Counted from the first letter of the stretch, positions 8,446 through 19,109 are shown. The stretch is DNA of 64,000 nucleotides from an uncultured Flavobacteriales bacterium (GCA_938082505.1 CALLLH010000027.1:18795-82794), one strand, 5' to 3'. Program-made: numbers and translations. Notes: generated from the letters alone by a model not told the origin.

Positions 8446-10578
8446 TCACTCAGGCTTCGGAAGGAGCACTTTCCTGCTCAGTTTGAGCTTGCCTGTCCGG
8501 GGGTCCCGTCCGGTCACCTTGAACTTGACCAAGTCCCCCTCATTGATGATGTCGCTGACCTGGTCCACCCGGTGATGCTCGAGTTCGGAAATGTGCAACA
8601 ATCCGTCCTGTCCGGGAATGATCTCGACAAACGCACCGTAAGGCATGACCGTCTTGACCTGTCCCTCATACACTTCCCCGACTTCGACAGTGGGCGGGAA
8701 GGCAATGGCCTTGATCCGCGCAACAGCTGCGTCGATTTTCTGCTTGTTGTCTCCGGACACTTCCACGAGGCCTTTGCCATCCGCGTCTTCAATGGAGACG
8801 TTGGCACCGGTCGTATCCTGGATCTCGTTGATGATCTTGCCGCCAGGTCCGATGATGGGGCCGATGGCTTCAGCAGGAACCTCAAAGGAGACGATGCGAG
8901 GCGCGTGGTCCTTGTAGTCCTCACGCGGCTTGTCCATCGTCTTGAGCATCTCGTTCAGGATGTGGGCGCGCCCTTCCTTGGCCTGAAGCAAGGCTTCGGT
9001 CAATTGGGCGAATGACAATCCCTTGATCTTGATGTCCATCTGGCAGGCCGTGATGCCTTCCGTCGTTCCGGTCACCTTGAAGTCCATGTCGCCGAGGTGG
9101 TCCTCGTCACCGAGGATGTCGCTCAACACGGCATACTTGCCGGACTCTTTGTCGGTGATGAGGCCCATGGCGATGCCCGATACGGGGCGCTTGAGGGGAA
9201 TTCCTCCGTCCATCAGGGCCAATGTGCCCGCACACACCGTCGCCATGGAGCTTGAGCCGTTTGACTCGAGGATTTCGCTGACCAATCGGATGGTATATGG
9301 ACACTCCTCCACGGGCGGCAGCATGGGCTTCAACGCACGCAGGGCGAGGTTTCCATGACCAATCTCCCTGCGGCTCGTTCCACGGATGGGACGCGCCTCC
9401 CCTGTTGAGAACGGAGGGAAGTTGTAGTGGAGCAGGAACTTCTCGGTCTTGCGCACGAGCGCATTGTCAATGAGCTGCTCATCGTCCTTGGTGCCCAAGG
9501 TCAGGGTCGTCAGGCTCTGGGTCTCTCCCCGTGTGAACACGGCTGATCCATGGGGCCCTGGGAGGTAGTCCACTTCGCACCAGATCGGACGGATGTCCTT
9601 CGTGCCCCTTCCGTCGAGGCGGATGCCCTCGTTCAGGAGCAGGTCGCGGATTGCCTTCTTCTGGGTCGCTTTGAAGTAGTCACGCAACATGTACTGCTTT
9701 TCGGCCTTCTCCTCGTCGGACAGGGTCTCGAGGAAAGTCTGCTTGATGGCCTTGAAGGACATGCCGCGCTCCAGCTTGGACCCCGCATTCTTGGCGGCAT
9801 CGTAGTACTGCTGGTACAGCTCGTCGTGCATGCGCTGCTTCAGCGCTTCATCGTGCTTCTCATGCTCATACTCGCGCTTGGGCGAGGATGTCGGCACCTC
9901 TGCCGCCATGTCAAGCTGCGCTTGGCATTGCTTCTGTATGGCCTTGTGAGCCGCTTCAATCGCTTCCACCATCTCCTCTTCGGAGACTTCCTTCATCTCC
10001 CCTTCCACCATGACGATGCTGTCCATGGAACCGGCGATCATCATGTCGATGTCGGCCTCCTCCAATTGGGCATAGGTCGGATTGATCACGAATTGGCCGT
10101 CAATCCTGGCGACGCGGACTTCGGAAATCGGGCCGTCGAAAGGAATGTCACTCACCGCGAGGGCTGCCGAAGCTGCCAGGCCGGCCAAGCTGTCCGGCAT
10201 GTTCTCTTTGTCGGCAGACATGAGTTGGATCATGACCTGCGTCTCGGAGTGGTAATCCTCAGGGAAGGTGGGGCGCAGGGCGCGGTCCACGAGGCGCATG
10301 ACCAGGATTTCCGTGTCGCTGGGTCGTGCTTCACGCTTGAAGAATCCTCCCGGGAAACGTCCGGTGGACGCATATTTCTCCCGGTAGTCCACCGTGAGGG
10401 GAAGGAAATCCACCCCTTCGGATGCTTCGTTGTTGCTGACTGCGGCCGCAAGCAGCATGGTATCGCCTTGACGCACCACGACACTTCCGTGGGCTTGTTT
10501 GGCGAGTTTTCCGGTCTCAATGGTGACCGGGCGACCATCACCTAAATCGATGGTCTTGGTTACAATATTCAGTTCCAT
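8446..10578 (-). CDS. pnp: polyribonucleotide nucleotidyltransferase (PNPase)
   Basis: A 710-residue 3'-5' phosphorolytic exoribonuclease of the RNA degradosome. It has two RNase PH-like domains; the second includes [14 protein letters not shown] and [14 protein letters not shown] domain ([18 protein letters not shown]) and an S1 domain ([23 protein letters not shown]) close the protein. The start at [13 protein letters not shown] matches the usual N-terminus. A longer in-frame extension to 10674 has no family support and reaches back almost to rpsO. It lies 125 bases downstream of rpsO on the same strand, the conserved rpsO-pnp order. Confidence 0.97.
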   Translation of the reverse strand: MELNIVTKTIDLGDGRPVTIETGKLAKQAHGSVVVRQGDTMLLAAAVSNNEASEGVDFLPLTVDYREKYASTGRFPGGFFKREARPSDTEILVMRLVDRALRPTFPEDYHSETQVMIQLMSADKENMPDSLAGLAASAALAVSDIPFDGPISEVRVARIDGQFVINPTYAQLEEADIDMMIAGSMDSIVMVEGEMKEVSEEEMVEAIEAAHKAIQKQCQAQLDMAAEVPTSSPKREYEHEKHDEALKQRMHDELYQQYYDAAKNAGSKLERGMSFKAIKQTFLETLSDEEKAEKQYMLRDYFKATQKKAIRDLLLNEGIRLDGRGTKDIRPIWCEVDYLPGPHGSAVFTRGETQSLTTLTLGTKDDEQLIDNALVRKTEKFLLHYNFPPFSTGEARPIRGTSRREIGHGNLALRALKPMLPPVEECPYTIRLVSEILESNGSSSMATVCAGTLALMDGGIPLKRPVSGIAMGLITDKESGKYAVLSDILGDEDHLGDMDFKVTGTTEGITACQMDIKIKGLSFAQLTEALLQAKEGRAHILNEMLKTMDKPREDYKDHAPRIVSFEVPAEAIGPIIGPGGKIINEIQDTTGANVSIEDADGKGLVEVSGDNKQKIDAAVARIKAIAFPPTVEVGEVYEGQVKTVMPYGAFVEIIPGQDGLLHISELEHHRVDQVSDIINEGDLVKFKVTGRDPRTGKLKLSRKVLLPKPE

Positions 10579-10703
10579 AAAGGAGATGTCAATTCGGGCA
10601 TCCGTAATGTCCACTGGGCGTTTCCCTGTGGAAGGTTCAGAGGGTGACGCTGCGACCGGATGCCCATGCCGCAACGAAGCTGTATGATTTTCCGTGAAGG
10701 GTA

Positions 10704-10973
10704 TCAGCGGCGCAGGCCGAGATCCTTGACGATGGCGCGGTAACGGTTGATGTCCTTGCGCTTCAGGTAATCGAGCAGACGGCGACGCTTGCCCACCAAG
10801 GTGATCAGGGATCGTTGGGTGTTGGCGTCCTTGCGGTTCTCCTTGAGGTGCTCTGTCAGGTGAGAGATGCGAAAGGAGAACATGGCAATCTGGCCTTCAG
10901 GGCTGCCGGTGTCTTCGGTGTTCTTGCCGTACTTGGCGAAGAACTCTTGTTTTTTCTCGGGTGTGAGGTACAT
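10704..10973 (-). CDS. rpsO: 30S ribosomal protein S15
   Basis: An 89-residue S15, which binds 16S rRNA helices in the small subunit. Hallmarks are [21 protein letters not shown] and the C-terminal [18 protein letters not shown]. The start at MYLTPEKKQ gives the family length; upstream in-frame codons lack family support. A TACTTTTG box 47 bases upstream leaves a leader long enough for the translational autoregulation known for S15 in other bacteria, but I see no recognisable operator. Confidence 0.97.
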   Translation of the reverse strand: MYLTPEKKQEFFAKYGKNTEDTGSPEGQIAMFSFRISHLTEHLKENRKDANTQRSLITLVGKRRRLLDYLKRKDINRYRAIVKDLGLRR

Positions 10974-11020
10974 GTGGAAATCTCTACGATGTTCTTGATG
11001 CGACCTGATTTTCAGGGGTG

Positions 11021-11028
11021 CAAAAGTA
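11021..11028 (-). promoter_or_regulatory. -7 promoter box of rpsO
   Basis: TACTTTTG on the minus strand, a perfect TAnnTTTG match between accD and rpsO. It implies a leader of about 40 bases. Confidence 0.5.
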
Positions 11029-11068
11029 GGATGGTGCCGGCGAATGGCCAAGCCTTACATGAACTGAA

Positions 11069-11980
11069 TCAGTCCATCAGCATGCCGATGAGCTCCGCCA
11101 GCTCTCCCCTCAATTTGGCGCGGTGGACAATGCGATCCACGAAACCGTGTTCCAACAGGAATTCCGATTTCTGAAATCCATGAGGAAGGTCCTTGCCTAT
11201 GGTCTCCTTGACGACCCTTGGCCCGGCAAATCCGATCAGGGCATTCGGCTCTGCCAGGTGGACGTCTCCCAGCATGGCAAAGGAAGCCGTCACCCCTCCG
11301 GTCGTCGGGTCCGTCAGCACACAGATGTACGGCAAGCCCGCCTTTGCGAGCAGACTGAGCTTGGCGCTTGTCTTGGCCATCTGCATCAAGGAAAGCCCCG
11401 CCTCCATCATCCGGGCGCCTCCGGATTTCGTGATGCACACGAAGGGCAGGCCATTCTTGATGGCGTAATCCACTGCGCGTGCAATCTTCTCACCGACAAC
11501 GGAACCCATCGAGCCTCCGATGAAGCCGAAATCCATGCAGCTGATGACCATGGAGCGGCCGGCCACCTCCCCCACTCCGGTTCGGATGGCGTCTTTCAAT
11601 CCTGTCTTTTCCATGGAGGATGCAAGGCGGTCCTCATAGTCCTTGGTGTCCTTGAAACCGAGGGGATTCGCAGAAGTCATCTTGGCCTGCAGTTCCCGAA
11701 ACTTTCCGCCATCGAACAGGATGCTGAAATATTCGTTTGAACCGATGCGCGCATGGTGGTCGCAATGGCCACAGATCCAGAGATTCTCCTCGTGCGCGGC
11801 ACTGGCGATGACGGTCTTGCACGAAGGGCATTTGTACCAATTGCCCTCAGGTATTTCCTTTTTTTCCGCAGTCTTCGTGGTGATTCCCTCCTTCATCCTA
11901 CGGAACCAGCCCAGTCCTGAGCCTTCCGAATTGCCGGCCTCGTTCGAGCGGGCCTCAGCCTGTTGCTTTTCGTCTGCCAT
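11069..11980 (-). CDS. accD: acetyl-CoA carboxylase carboxyltransferase subunit beta
   Basis: Beta subunit of the carboxyltransferase that makes malonyl-CoA for fatty acid synthesis. A four-Cys zinc ribbon lies at Cys51, Cys54, Cys70 and Cys73. The crotonase-like carboxyltransferase core includes [17 protein letters not shown] and the oxyanion-hole region ITKSGGARM. At 303 residues it has the family length. The N-terminal 40 residues are polar and variable. The ATG at 11980 is supported by a TACATTTG box six bases upstream. The alpha subunit is not in the window. Confidence 0.96.
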   Translation of the reverse strand: MADEKQQAEARSNEAGNSEGSGLGWFRRMKEGITTKTAEKKEIPEGNWYKCPSCKTVIASAAHEENLWICGHCDHHARIGSNEYFSILFDGGKFRELQAKMTSANPLGFKDTKDYEDRLASSMEKTGLKDAIRTGVGEVAGRSMVISCMDFGFIGGSMGSVVGEKIARAVDYAIKNGLPFVCITKSGGARMMEAGLSLMQMAKTSAKLSLLAKAGLPYICVLTDPTTGGVTASFAMLGDVHLAEPNALIGFAGPRVVKETIGKDLPHGFQKSEFLLEHGFVDRIVHRAKLRGELAELIGMLMD

Positions 11981-11986
11981 TCGATG

Positions 11987-11994
11987 CAAATGTA
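11987..11994 (-). promoter_or_regulatory. -7 promoter box of accD
   Basis: TACATTTG on the minus strand, a perfect TAnnTTTG match six bases before the ATG. It lies between the Omp85 stop codon and accD. Confidence 0.55.
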
Positions 11995-12002
11995 GCCGCC
12001 CT

Positions 12003-14315
12003 TCAGAACGGTACGGATACGGCGGGGTGAATCCGCCAACTGCCTTCCGTGGGCAGGCTGCCCAATGGTGTCCTCCACGGCCTTCCGACATCGCATCTGA
12101 GCAGGAAGTAATCAAAGTCCAACCGCACCCCCGCACCATAGGAGACGGCCGTCTGTGAGAGGAAGGTGTCGAAGGCGAACTCCACATTGGGCCTGTTTTC
12201 CTCCGGACGCGTCATCCAGATGTTGCCCGCATCCGTGAATGCCGCCAACTGAACCCAATCGTTGATGTACTGCCTCAGTTCGAGATTCAGTTCGAGGCGG
12301 ATGTCACCCCGCACCCTCAGTCCTTCCACATCAGAGCCCCCTGGGCCGAGGCCCAAAGCCTGCCACCCCCTCATGCTGTTGGGTCCCCCGACATAAAACT
12401 GCTTTTCCAGGGGGATGCCCACCCCCGGAATCGAGGATGATGCCGCGCCAATGAAGCATCGGCCGAATACGCCACTGCGGCCATCGTGACTCCATCCACC
12501 GCGCGCCTCCAACAGCCACCTGGTGTAGCGCGCCACTTGCACTTCTGCGGTCTCACCGAATATGCTGGGCAGCGGCACCGTGGTCTCCTGCGGTGAGCGG
12601 GGGTCGATCAGGTGAAACAGGTTCCCCGCCCCTTCAAATTCGAGGTTGAGGCTCCACCTCCATCGTTGTTTTTTGTTTCTCGGCGTGCCGACCCACCAGT
12701 CCACACCCGAACCGAACAGGGCCCGCGATTGAAACGAAGAAGTCACGACTTCGGATGCAAGGTCCGCCAGGTCCTCTTCAAATTGGGGCTGGAGCCGGCT
12801 CGAAGTGACGGCAATTTCAAAGGGCCTCAATTCGATTTTTGAACCTGTCGCTGGATTTTCCACGAAGCCTTCGACCAATCCGATCTGGACGTAGGTCCTG
12901 CTGAAGCTGGGGCGGTTCTCGTCCCGCAAGGTGAGGGACAGACGGCTTTCAGGCTTGTTGGACTTCGGGAACCGCGCTGGGCCGTAGGGGAAGAGCCTGC
13001 CTGTTGAATAGACCACACCCGCAGAAAGGACCCGGGAATTCAAGGGGGTCGGACCCTGAGCTTCACCATCCGAACCCGAACTGTAGGGTGTCACGGTCTC
13101 CAATCCGAGGCCGACGTCCAAGCTGATCTGTTCGGCCCGGTTCCGGAAATCCAGGTCTGCCACGGAAAGGGCCATTTCCCCGCCGATTCCCTGCCGGGAA
13201 ATCATGGCGCCATTGGCCCGCATCAGCCCCCTTTTGGCCGGGTAGGCATCCAGGTGAACATGCAAGGGGGCCACCCCGTCCTTGGTCACGTCATCCCTTT
13301 GTACGATGTCCACCCTCACGTCGCGGATCAAGGGCAGTTGGCGCAGGGACTGCCTGGCTTCGGACAACTGCTTCGGATTGTACCGATCCCCTGTGGCGAG
13401 GTGCATGCGGTGGGACATTCCACTGACATTCCTGCCTGCGGGAACCCTCCAGAGGATGCCATTCTCCATTCGGCTTTCCAACGAATCTCCATTGCCATCG
13501 AAGGGGTGCCAATGGAAAGTCAAGCTGTCAATGATGGCCCGTCGGTGCACGAGGGTGTCCTCACCCTGGACGATGGGTGAGACCACGAGTCCGAGGTGCA
13601 CCTTGCGTGATGCCCGGCTGCCTGTCGTGTCGATGTTGATGCCGAAATGATCGGAAATCAACCCGAACCACCCCTCCGATTGAAGCAGTTGGGAAAGTGC
13701 TTCCCTGTCGCGATCGAGCGCGTCAAGATCCAACGGGCGTCCCACCCATCGGGCCCAGCGATTCCCCAGTGCCTCGGTGTCATCCCCGTCCAGGCCGCTG
13801 CCTTCGGCTTTCAATGAGGTGGAACCGCATACATAACGTGGTCCCGGGTCCACGTTGACGGTGATGGTCATTTTCCCGTCGACGTTCGCGGTGTCCATCG
13901 ACAGGGCGCCCTCGAGATGACCGGAGCGGACCAACCGGGATTCGAGCAACATCCGGCTGCGTTCCAACATGACGGCATCAAAGGGAGAGGCTGACCCCAT
14001 CGGAGGCGGAATGCCCTGTTCGACCGCTTTTTTCCACTTGCCATTCAACCTGGACCATGCGTGACGAAAGGGAATGCCCATCCAGCGCTCCGGCGCGCGA
14101 AGGATGAGGCCGCCATCCAACATCTGCTCCAGACTTCCAGTGTTCATTTCATCGTCCCGTCCTTCTTGCGAGATGCGCCAGTCGACCTTCCAGACCACCT
14201 CACCCCCGGCCGACTGACCTTGCGCTTCGGGCATTTCGCCCAATGGCAGCAAACCCCAAGCAAGAATTGCTGCTTGGAGCGCCCTTCTTGCGCAACTTTG
14301 GGGACCAGGGAACAT
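12003..14315 (-). CDS. BamA/TamA (Omp85) family outer membrane protein
   Basis: A 770-residue outer-membrane beta-barrel of the Omp85 superfamily. A signal peptide ([17 protein letters not shown]) is followed by POTRA-like periplasmic repeats across roughly residues 100-420 and a C-terminal 16-stranded barrel. The barrel carries the family's conserved GGPNSMRGW loop and ends in a terminal Phe after HPAVSVPF, the classical outer-membrane insertion signal. The start is the ATG at 14315, which shares the tetranucleotide CATG with the divergent RNA methyltransferase gene; extending upstream adds 23 residues of no recognisable type. It may be a TamA-like or surface-lipid transport paralogue rather than BamA itself, because it has fewer clear POTRA repeats. 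Confidence 0.88.
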   Translation of the reverse strand: MFPGPQSCARRALQAAILAWGLLPLGEMPEAQGQSAGGEVVWKVDWRISQEGRDDEMNTGSLEQMLDGGLILRAPERWMGIPFRHAWSRLNGKWKKAVEQGIPPPMGSASPFDAVMLERSRMLLESRLVRSGHLEGALSMDTANVDGKMTITVNVDPGPRYVCGSTSLKAEGSGLDGDDTEALGNRWARWVGRPLDLDALDRDREALSQLLQSEGWFGLISDHFGINIDTTGSRASRKVHLGLVVSPIVQGEDTLVHRRAIIDSLTFHWHPFDGNGDSLESRMENGILWRVPAGRNVSGMSHRMHLATGDRYNPKQLSEARQSLRQLPLIRDVRVDIVQRDDVTKDGVAPLHVHLDAYPAKRGLMRANGAMISRQGIGGEMALSVADLDFRNRAEQISLDVGLGLETVTPYSSGSDGEAQGPTPLNSRVLSAGVVYSTGRLFPYGPARFPKSNKPESRLSLTLRDENRPSFSRTYVQIGLVEGFVENPATGSKIELRPFEIAVTSSRLQPQFEEDLADLASEVVTSSFQSRALFGSGVDWWVGTPRNKKQRWRWSLNLEFEGAGNLFHLIDPRSPQETTVPLPSIFGETAEVQVARYTRWLLEARGGWSHDGRSGVFGRCFIGAASSSIPGVGIPLEKQFYVGGPNSMRGWQALGLGPGGSDVEGLRVRGDIRLELNLELRQYINDWVQLAAFTDAGNIWMTRPEENRPNVEFAFDTFLSQTAVSYGAGVRLDFDYFLLRCDVGRPWRTPLGSLPTEGSWRIHPAVSVPF

Positions 14316-15081
14316 GCCTACGAAGAACGAAATTCTAGCGGTGAGGGCGTTGATGCGCCGCAAAACAAGGGGCGTGGAACGCAAATTCGTGGCCGAGGGG
14401 CGAAAGGTCGTCGAGGAAGCCCTCGCCAGTGGATGGACCGTCCACGGACTTTATGCCACAGCGGGCGCTGAGGTCCCTGCGCACTGGGGTGCCGAGCAGG
14501 TCGCCGCACGCGAGATGGAAAGGATGAGTTCCCTGCAGACTCCACCCGGAGTGCTGGCCGTCCTGGGCATTCCTGAAATGGTCATTCCCCAGCCTGCTGA
14601 TTTGGCCGAGCCGGGCACGCCCAAATTGGTGCTCGCACTGGATGGGATTGCAGACCCGGGCAACCTCGGCACCATCATACGCACGGCGGATTGGTTCGGC
14701 ATGTCCGGGATCTTCCTTGGGGGAGGGGCTGTGGACCATTTCAATCCAAAGGTGGTGCAGGCCACCATGGGGGCCTTGTTCCGAGTTCCCGTTTGGACCT
14801 TGGACCTTGAAATGGCCCTGGGCCAGGCTGTATCGAACAACATCCCTGTCTGCGGGCTTGATCTGGAAGGCCGTTCGGTCTGGGACGCGGCCACTCCGCC
14901 CCTGCCCGATCTCCGCATTCTTGTTGTCGGAAGTGAGAGCCATGGAATTTCGGAGGGGGTCAAATCGATGTGCACTGAATTCCTGCACATACCGGGCGCA
15001 GGTCGTTCCGAATCATTGAACGCCTCCATGGCGGCGGGAATTGCCATGGCCGCCTGGGACGCGGAACGGAGGTCTTCTTGA
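14314..15081 (+). CDS. TrmH/SpoU family RNA 2'-O-methyltransferase
   Basis: A 255-residue SPOUT-class methyltransferase acting on the 2'-OH of a nucleotide in rRNA or tRNA. The three SpoU motifs are clear: NLGTIIRTADWFG at 117-129, VVGSESHGIS at 204-213 and ESLNASMAAGI at 233-243, which together form the trefoil-knot SAM site. The N-terminus ([17 protein letters not shown], then FVAEGRKVV) matches the substrate-binding domain of RlmB/TsnR-like enzymes, so the ATG at 14314 is secure. A CAACTTTG box lies 13 bases upstream, inside the signal-peptide codons of the divergent Omp85 gene. The modified nucleotide cannot be predicted. Confidence 0.92.
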   Translation: MPTKNEILAVRALMRRKTRGVERKFVAEGRKVVEEALASGWTVHGLYATAGAEVPAHWGAEQVAAREMERMSSLQTPPGVLAVLGIPEMVIPQPADLAEPGTPKLVLALDGIADPGNLGTIIRTADWFGMSGIFLGGGAVDHFNPKVVQATMGALFRVPVWTLDLEMALGQAVSNNIPVCGLDLEGRSVWDAATPPLPDLRILVVGSESHGISEGVKSMCTEFLHIPGAGRSESLNASMAAGIAMAAWDAERRSS

Positions 15082-15087
15082 TGGGGG

Positions 15088-16089
15088 TCAGACCCGGTCG
15101 CTTTCTTCCCTGTAGATTTCACACATTCCGGTCCAGACCTGCTCTGAGTCCAGCGGGCCCGTGAGGTTGGACAATTGCTGTCCCGCCCATTCGATGCGCG
15201 TCAGGAATTCCGGACTGAGTGCCCCCGGGTCGCCCGTGGTCAGGGCCTCTTGTGCTTCAGCGGCCCATTGACCGGAAATGCCCAAGTCAACAATGGCCCG
15301 GTCCACGTCGGATGCCAGGATCTGCCAGCCTTCCCGACTGAGGTCTTCCGGGACCTGCACCGCTTCCCCCTCCGCAATGCGGACGACACCCTTCCACCCC
15401 TCCAAGCCCGCCCGCATGCTGCGTTCGTCATCGCCCTGCGCCTTGTGGCCCGTCAGTTTCTCGCGCAACAGCAAGGCGTCACAAGGATTCACGTCATAAC
15501 GCATGGATACCGGGCGCAGGAGACCCTTCAATGCTGCCGCTCCCTGCTCCTCTCCTCCCCATGCCATTCCCAACATCCTGAGCAGCCCGACATGGGTTTC
15601 GTCCTTGCCGTCCTTGGATCGTCCCGGAGCCTGGGCGATCCAGACGTGACCGCCATCCTGGACAATCGATGCGATGCGTCGACTCAGCCCCTTGTGCTGT
15701 TCCATGGCTGCCCTGCCGGTCAGCTCGCGGTCAATGAAGATGGCCTTGTTCGCCACCAACAGGTCCTTTACCCAAGGCACCTTGGCGAGGTTGCTTCCGA
15801 GGACAATGTGTGTCGTTTCCAAGCCAGCCTCCACCCTCGCAAGATTGAAGAGGGCCGGGTCACAGACGATATCCCTGTGCGTCCCGATGAAGATGCCCGG
15901 CGGATCGTGCGGTTGCATGCTGCATTCCACTTTCGACGTGGTCTGCTCCACGACCCAGCGCATGAATGGCAGGCTCCACTCATTTTGAATGTGCGCCGGG
16001 GCGTCAGGCAACTCCAGCCCCTTTTCAGCGAGATACCCCCGCAAACGCTCCATTTCTGGACTTTTGAAGGACATCGTAGCGGTGCGCAT
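15088..16089 (-). CDS. glycerol-3-phosphate/lysophosphatidate acyltransferase-like protein
   Basis: A 333-residue PlsC-superfamily acyltransferase, probably acting at the membrane in phospholipid or surface-lipid synthesis. The catalytic HX4D-type motif appears as THRDIVCD, and a second block, NKAIFIDRELTG, carries the phosphate-binding Arg. A third block is HVWIAQAPGRSKDG. The start is uncertain: ATG codons at 16134, 16125, 16089 and 16074 are all in frame. I prefer 16089 because a TTCCTTTG box precedes it by six bases. The gene converges on the RNA methyltransferase gene and diverges from the helicase. The acyl acceptor is not predictable. Confidence 0.75.
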   Translation of the reverse strand: MRTATMSFKSPEMERLRGYLAEKGLELPDAPAHIQNEWSLPFMRWVVEQTTSKVECSMQPHDPPGIFIGTHRDIVCDPALFNLARVEAGLETTHIVLGSNLAKVPWVKDLLVANKAIFIDRELTGRAAMEQHKGLSRRIASIVQDGGHVWIAQAPGRSKDGKDETHVGLLRMLGMAWGGEEQGAAALKGLLRPVSMRYDVNPCDALLLREKLTGHKAQGDDERSMRAGLEGWKGVVRIAEGEAVQVPEDLSREGWQILASDVDRAIVDLGISGQWAAEAQEALTTGDPGALSPEFLTRIEWAGQQLSNLTGPLDSEQVWTGMCEIYREESDRV

Positions 16090-16142
16090 GGACGGCAAAG
16101 GAAAGGAACGTTTGGAAACCACCATGGACTTCATCCATGGGT

Positions 16143-16150
16143 TAATCTTG
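16143..16150 (+). promoter_or_regulatory. -7 promoter box of the DEAD-box helicase gene
   Basis: TAATCTTG followed by four bases (CAAC) and the ATG at 16155. Confidence 0.55.
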
Positions 16151-16154
16151 CAAC

Positions 16155-17441
16155 ATGACGTTTGAAGACCTCAAGGTCACGCGGCAATACCTGAATGTGC
16201 TCGAAGAAATGGGCATTTCCGAGCCTACTGAAATCCAGTGCAAGGCCATTCCCAGAATCAGGGCAGGTCAGGACGTCATCGGCATTGCCCAGACCGGCAC
16301 CGGAAAGACCTTGGCTTTTCTCTTGCCGCTCATGGCCATGCTGTCCCATGCGCAGGGCAAAGGTCCGCGTTGCATCATCCTTACCCCCGCCAAAGAGTTG
16401 GCGTTGCAGATCGCCAGGGTCGCCGCCGAGCTCGCAGGTGCCTCGGACCTCCGGGTGCAAGTCGTCTACGGCGGAGTCGGTCACAGGGCCCAACAGGAGA
16501 GCCTTGAGGAAGGGTGCGACCTCATCGTCGCAACCCCTGGTCGGTTCATGGAGTTGTACCTGCGACAGGCCTTTGACATCAAGGGCATTCAGCATCTGGT
16601 GCTGGATGAGGCCGACCGACTGATGGATCTTGGGTTCATGCCGCAGCTCCGAAAGCTCCTCGAAGTGCTTCCGGTGAAACGGCAGAATCTGCTCTTTTCC
16701 GCCACGTATCCGCCCAAGACCGAAGAGATGGCGGGAGAGTTCCTGCTGTGGCCCACCCGCGTCGAGGCTTCTCCCCAGTCCACCGCCGTGGACATCATCG
16801 AGCAATCCGGCATCAAGGCTCCGAATTTCGGCACCAAACTCAACCTGCTCGAGGCGCTGATCCGGGATGGTGACATTCCCGAACAAGCATTGTTGTTCGT
16901 CCGGGAGAAGGACCAGGCTGAGCGCATAGGTCAGCGCATTGCCCAGGCCATCACATCTTCCGTTCGAACATTGCACGCGAACAAGGGGCAAAACAGCCGG
17001 ATCAATGCCATGGACGCATTCAAGGCGGGAGAATTGCGGTTCCTCGTGGCGACGGATGTGGCCAGCCGGGGCATCGATGTCCCCCGATTGGACATGGTCA
17101 TCAATGTGACCGTTCCCAAGGATCCCCACGACTACATCCACAGGATCGGCCGCACGGGACGGGCCAAGCGGAAGGGCCGGGCGCTCACCCTCGTTGACCC
17201 CAGTGAGATGGCCGCCCTGAAACGGGTGGAGGGTCTGTTGGGTGCACCCTTGATGCTCACCCCCCTTCCCGAAGGGGTCGAGGAGGTGCCGACACCCAAA
17301 TGGGAAGCCCAGGCCATGGCCCGGGCTGTAGACCGCGAAAAGCGCAAGGCCGACCCCACCTTCAAGGGCGCGTTTCACGAAAAGAAGCGGAAGCCCTCCT
17401 CCGGCAAGGGCCGCAGCGGACGCCACAAGGGTCGCCGTTGA
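16155..17441 (+). CDS. DEAD-box ATP-dependent RNA helicase
   Basis: A cytoplasmic RNA helicase of 428 residues. The Q motif region is PTEIQCKAIP, Walker A is AQTGTGKT at 45-52, the Walker B box is DEAD at 151-154, and motif III is SAT. The second RecA domain has VATDVASRGIDVPRLD and HRIGRTGRAKR. The C-terminal tail is very basic (KKRKPSSGKGRSGRHKGRR), a common RNA-binding extension in RhlE-type helicases used in ribosome assembly or cold adaptation. Motif Ia reads PAKELA instead of PTRELA. The gene is probably monocistronic and ends seven bases before the convergent small protein gene. Confidence 0.94.
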   Translation: MTFEDLKVTRQYLNVLEEMGISEPTEIQCKAIPRIRAGQDVIGIAQTGTGKTLAFLLPLMAMLSHAQGKGPRCIILTPAKELALQIARVAAELAGASDLRVQVVYGGVGHRAQQESLEEGCDLIVATPGRFMELYLRQAFDIKGIQHLVLDEADRLMDLGFMPQLRKLLEVLPVKRQNLLFSATYPPKTEEMAGEFLLWPTRVEASPQSTAVDIIEQSGIKAPNFGTKLNLLEALIRDGDIPEQALLFVREKDQAERIGQRIAQAITSSVRTLHANKGQNSRINAMDAFKAGELRFLVATDVASRGIDVPRLDMVINVTVPKDPHDYIHRIGRTGRAKRKGRALTLVDPSEMAALKRVEGLLGAPLMLTPLPEGVEEVPTPKWEAQAMARAVDREKRKADPTFKGAFHEKKRKPSSGKGRSGRHKGRR

Positions 17442-17448
17442 GCCTGTT

Positions 17449-17841
17449 TCAAAGAGGCTCGACCGTGCCATCGCGTTCGACCCGGTAGCCCACGTCGTAG
17501 CACCACACCTCCGTACCACCATCCATGCCGCGGGTCATGCTGGTGTGGTAATCGAATTCGAATCCTTTCTCCTTCAGCCATTGGAGGGAGCCGATGTCGG
17601 CCATGGCCGGTGCATCCCGCCTCCATGACCTGAACGCCTTCAGGATGTCGCAATTGCGGCGAAGGATGCGGTCGACGGCTTTCTTGCTGCGGTCCGCATG
17701 GTAAGCGGGATTACCGGCGGCAAGCAATTTGCGTATGTTTCCCGGATACGAGGAAAAGCAATATTCCGAGCAGAAATCACCGGAATAGGTCGAGGACGGC
17801 GTAGATGAGATCCGCCCCTTGCATGAAAGGCAAATGTGCAT
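17449..17841 (-). CDS. hypothetical protein with N-terminal Cys cluster
   Basis: A 130-residue protein I do not recognise. The N-terminus has two Cys pairs (MHICLSC, then FCSEYC) that look like a small FCS-type zinc finger. The middle is rich in basic residues (NPAYHADRSKKAVDRILRRN) and could bind nucleic acid. A short C-terminal part ends in WCYDVGYRVERDGTVEPL. The ATG at 17841 places the first Cys pair at the very N-terminus. It is convergent with the helicase. A role as a small zinc-dependent regulator is possible but unproven. Confidence 0.6.
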   Translation of the reverse strand: MHICLSCKGRISSTPSSTYSGDFCSEYCFSSYPGNIRKLLAAGNPAYHADRSKKAVDRILRRNCDILKAFRSWRRDAPAMADIGSLQWLKEKGFEFDYHTSMTRGMDGGTEVWCYDVGYRVERDGTVEPL

Positions 17842-17938
17842 GGTCGTGAATTCAAAGGCAATCAAGAGCAAGGGCCCTTGATAACCTGCATCAAAAGGGA
17901 GCGCATTCGTTGATGTTCTCCTTTCCTTTGTTTGCGTC

Positions 17939-19108
17939 ATGAAGGATGCGATGATCATCGGCGTCGTAGGTGCCGGCACCATGGGAAGGGGCATTGCCCA
18001 GGTTGCTGCCACGGCAGGGCACTCCGTCAAGTTGTTTGACCAGGACGCAGCTGCCGCGGGGAATGCACTGCAGTTCCTCGGCAACATCCTGGACCGCAGT
18101 GTGACCAAGGGAAGGATGAGCCGGGAAGAGGCAGAGGCCACACTCGGTAGGATCGAACCGGTGGATTCCGAGGGGGGGTTGAAAGATTGCGGATTGGTGA
18201 TCGAAGCGATTGTCGAGCAGCCGGAAGTGAAATCCGCCGTGTTTGAGCGGATCGAAGCCCACATCGCTCAGGGCGCCATCATCGCCACGAACACTTCCTC
18301 CCTGTCCGTGACCGCATTGGCCTCCGGACTCATGCGTCCCGAGCGGTTCATCGGCCTCCATTTCTTCAATCCAGCCCCGCTCCTGCCCCTCGTTGAGGTG
18401 GTGCCTGCATTGCAAAGCCGCCCGGACCTCGCCGCTGAAATGTCGGCCCTCATGCGTCAGTGGGGCAAGCAGCCCGCATTGGCCATGGATACACCAGGTT
18501 TCATCGTGAATCGGGTCGCCAGGCCCTATTACGGAGAAGCCATCCGCCTGCTCGAGGAGGGGGTTGCGGATGCTGCCACCATTGATTGGGCCATGACAAC
18601 ATTGGGCGGCTTCCGGATGGGGCCCTTTGCCTTGATGGACCTCATTGGGAACGACATCAATTACGCGGTCACGGAGAGCGTTTGGAAATCGTTCCACCAC
18701 GACCCCCGCTATCGGCCCTCCTTCGCCCAGAAACGCAACGTGGATGCCGGTTGGCTCGGCCGAAAATCCGGGAAGGGCTGGTATGACCATCAGGAAGGCG
18801 CAGACGCTCAGCAACCCAGGCAGGACAAAGCACTGGGGCAGGACATCCTCTGGCGCATCCTCGTCATGCTGATCAACGAAGCCGCCGATGCGGTGTTTTG
18901 GGGTGTTGCATCGGCAGACGATGTGGACAGGGCCATGCAAGGCGGCGTGAATTACCCCAAAGGCCTTCTGGCCTGGGCCGAGGAAGTCGGACTTGACCGT
19001 TGCGTGGAAGCCCTTGACGCCCTGAAGGCCAAGTATGGCGAAGAGCGTTACCGCTGCAGCCCGCTGTTGCGGGCCCGGGCCATGGAGGGCCGGGGATTCT
19101 TCTCCTGA
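17939..19108 (+). CDS. 3-hydroxyacyl-CoA dehydrogenase
   Basis: A 389-residue NAD-dependent dehydrogenase that oxidises 3-hydroxyacyl-CoA in beta-oxidation or phenylacetate-type catabolism. The Rossmann motif GAGTMGRG lies at residues 11-18, NTSSLSV and HFFNPAPLLPLVEVV follow in the N-terminal domain, and the catalytic His is in GLHFFNP. Two helical 3HCDH C-terminal domains follow; the second, from about residue 295, makes it longer than single-domain forms and similar to PaaH/FadB-type proteins. No enoyl-CoA hydratase is adjacent. A thiolase in the same window (27752-28930) could catalyse the next step. Confidence 0.92.
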   Translation: MKDAMIIGVVGAGTMGRGIAQVAATAGHSVKLFDQDAAAAGNALQFLGNILDRSVTKGRMSREEAEATLGRIEPVDSEGGLKDCGLVIEAIVEQPEVKSAVFERIEAHIAQGAIIATNTSSLSVTALASGLMRPERFIGLHFFNPAPLLPLVEVVPALQSRPDLAAEMSALMRQWGKQPALAMDTPGFIVNRVARPYYGEAIRLLEEGVADAATIDWAMTTLGGFRMGPFALMDLIGNDINYAVTESVWKSFHHDPRYRPSFAQKRNVDAGWLGRKSGKGWYDHQEGADAQQPRQDKALGQDILWRILVMLINEAADAVFWGVASADDVDRAMQGGVNYPKGLLAWAEEVGLDRCVEALDALKAKYGEERYRCSPLLRARAMEGRGFFS

Positions 19109-19109
19109 G

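Noticed and set aside
10580..10586. AGGAG as a Shine-Dalgarno site.
   Set aside because: It is on the plus strand, where no gene starts; pnp is on the minus strand and has no such site.
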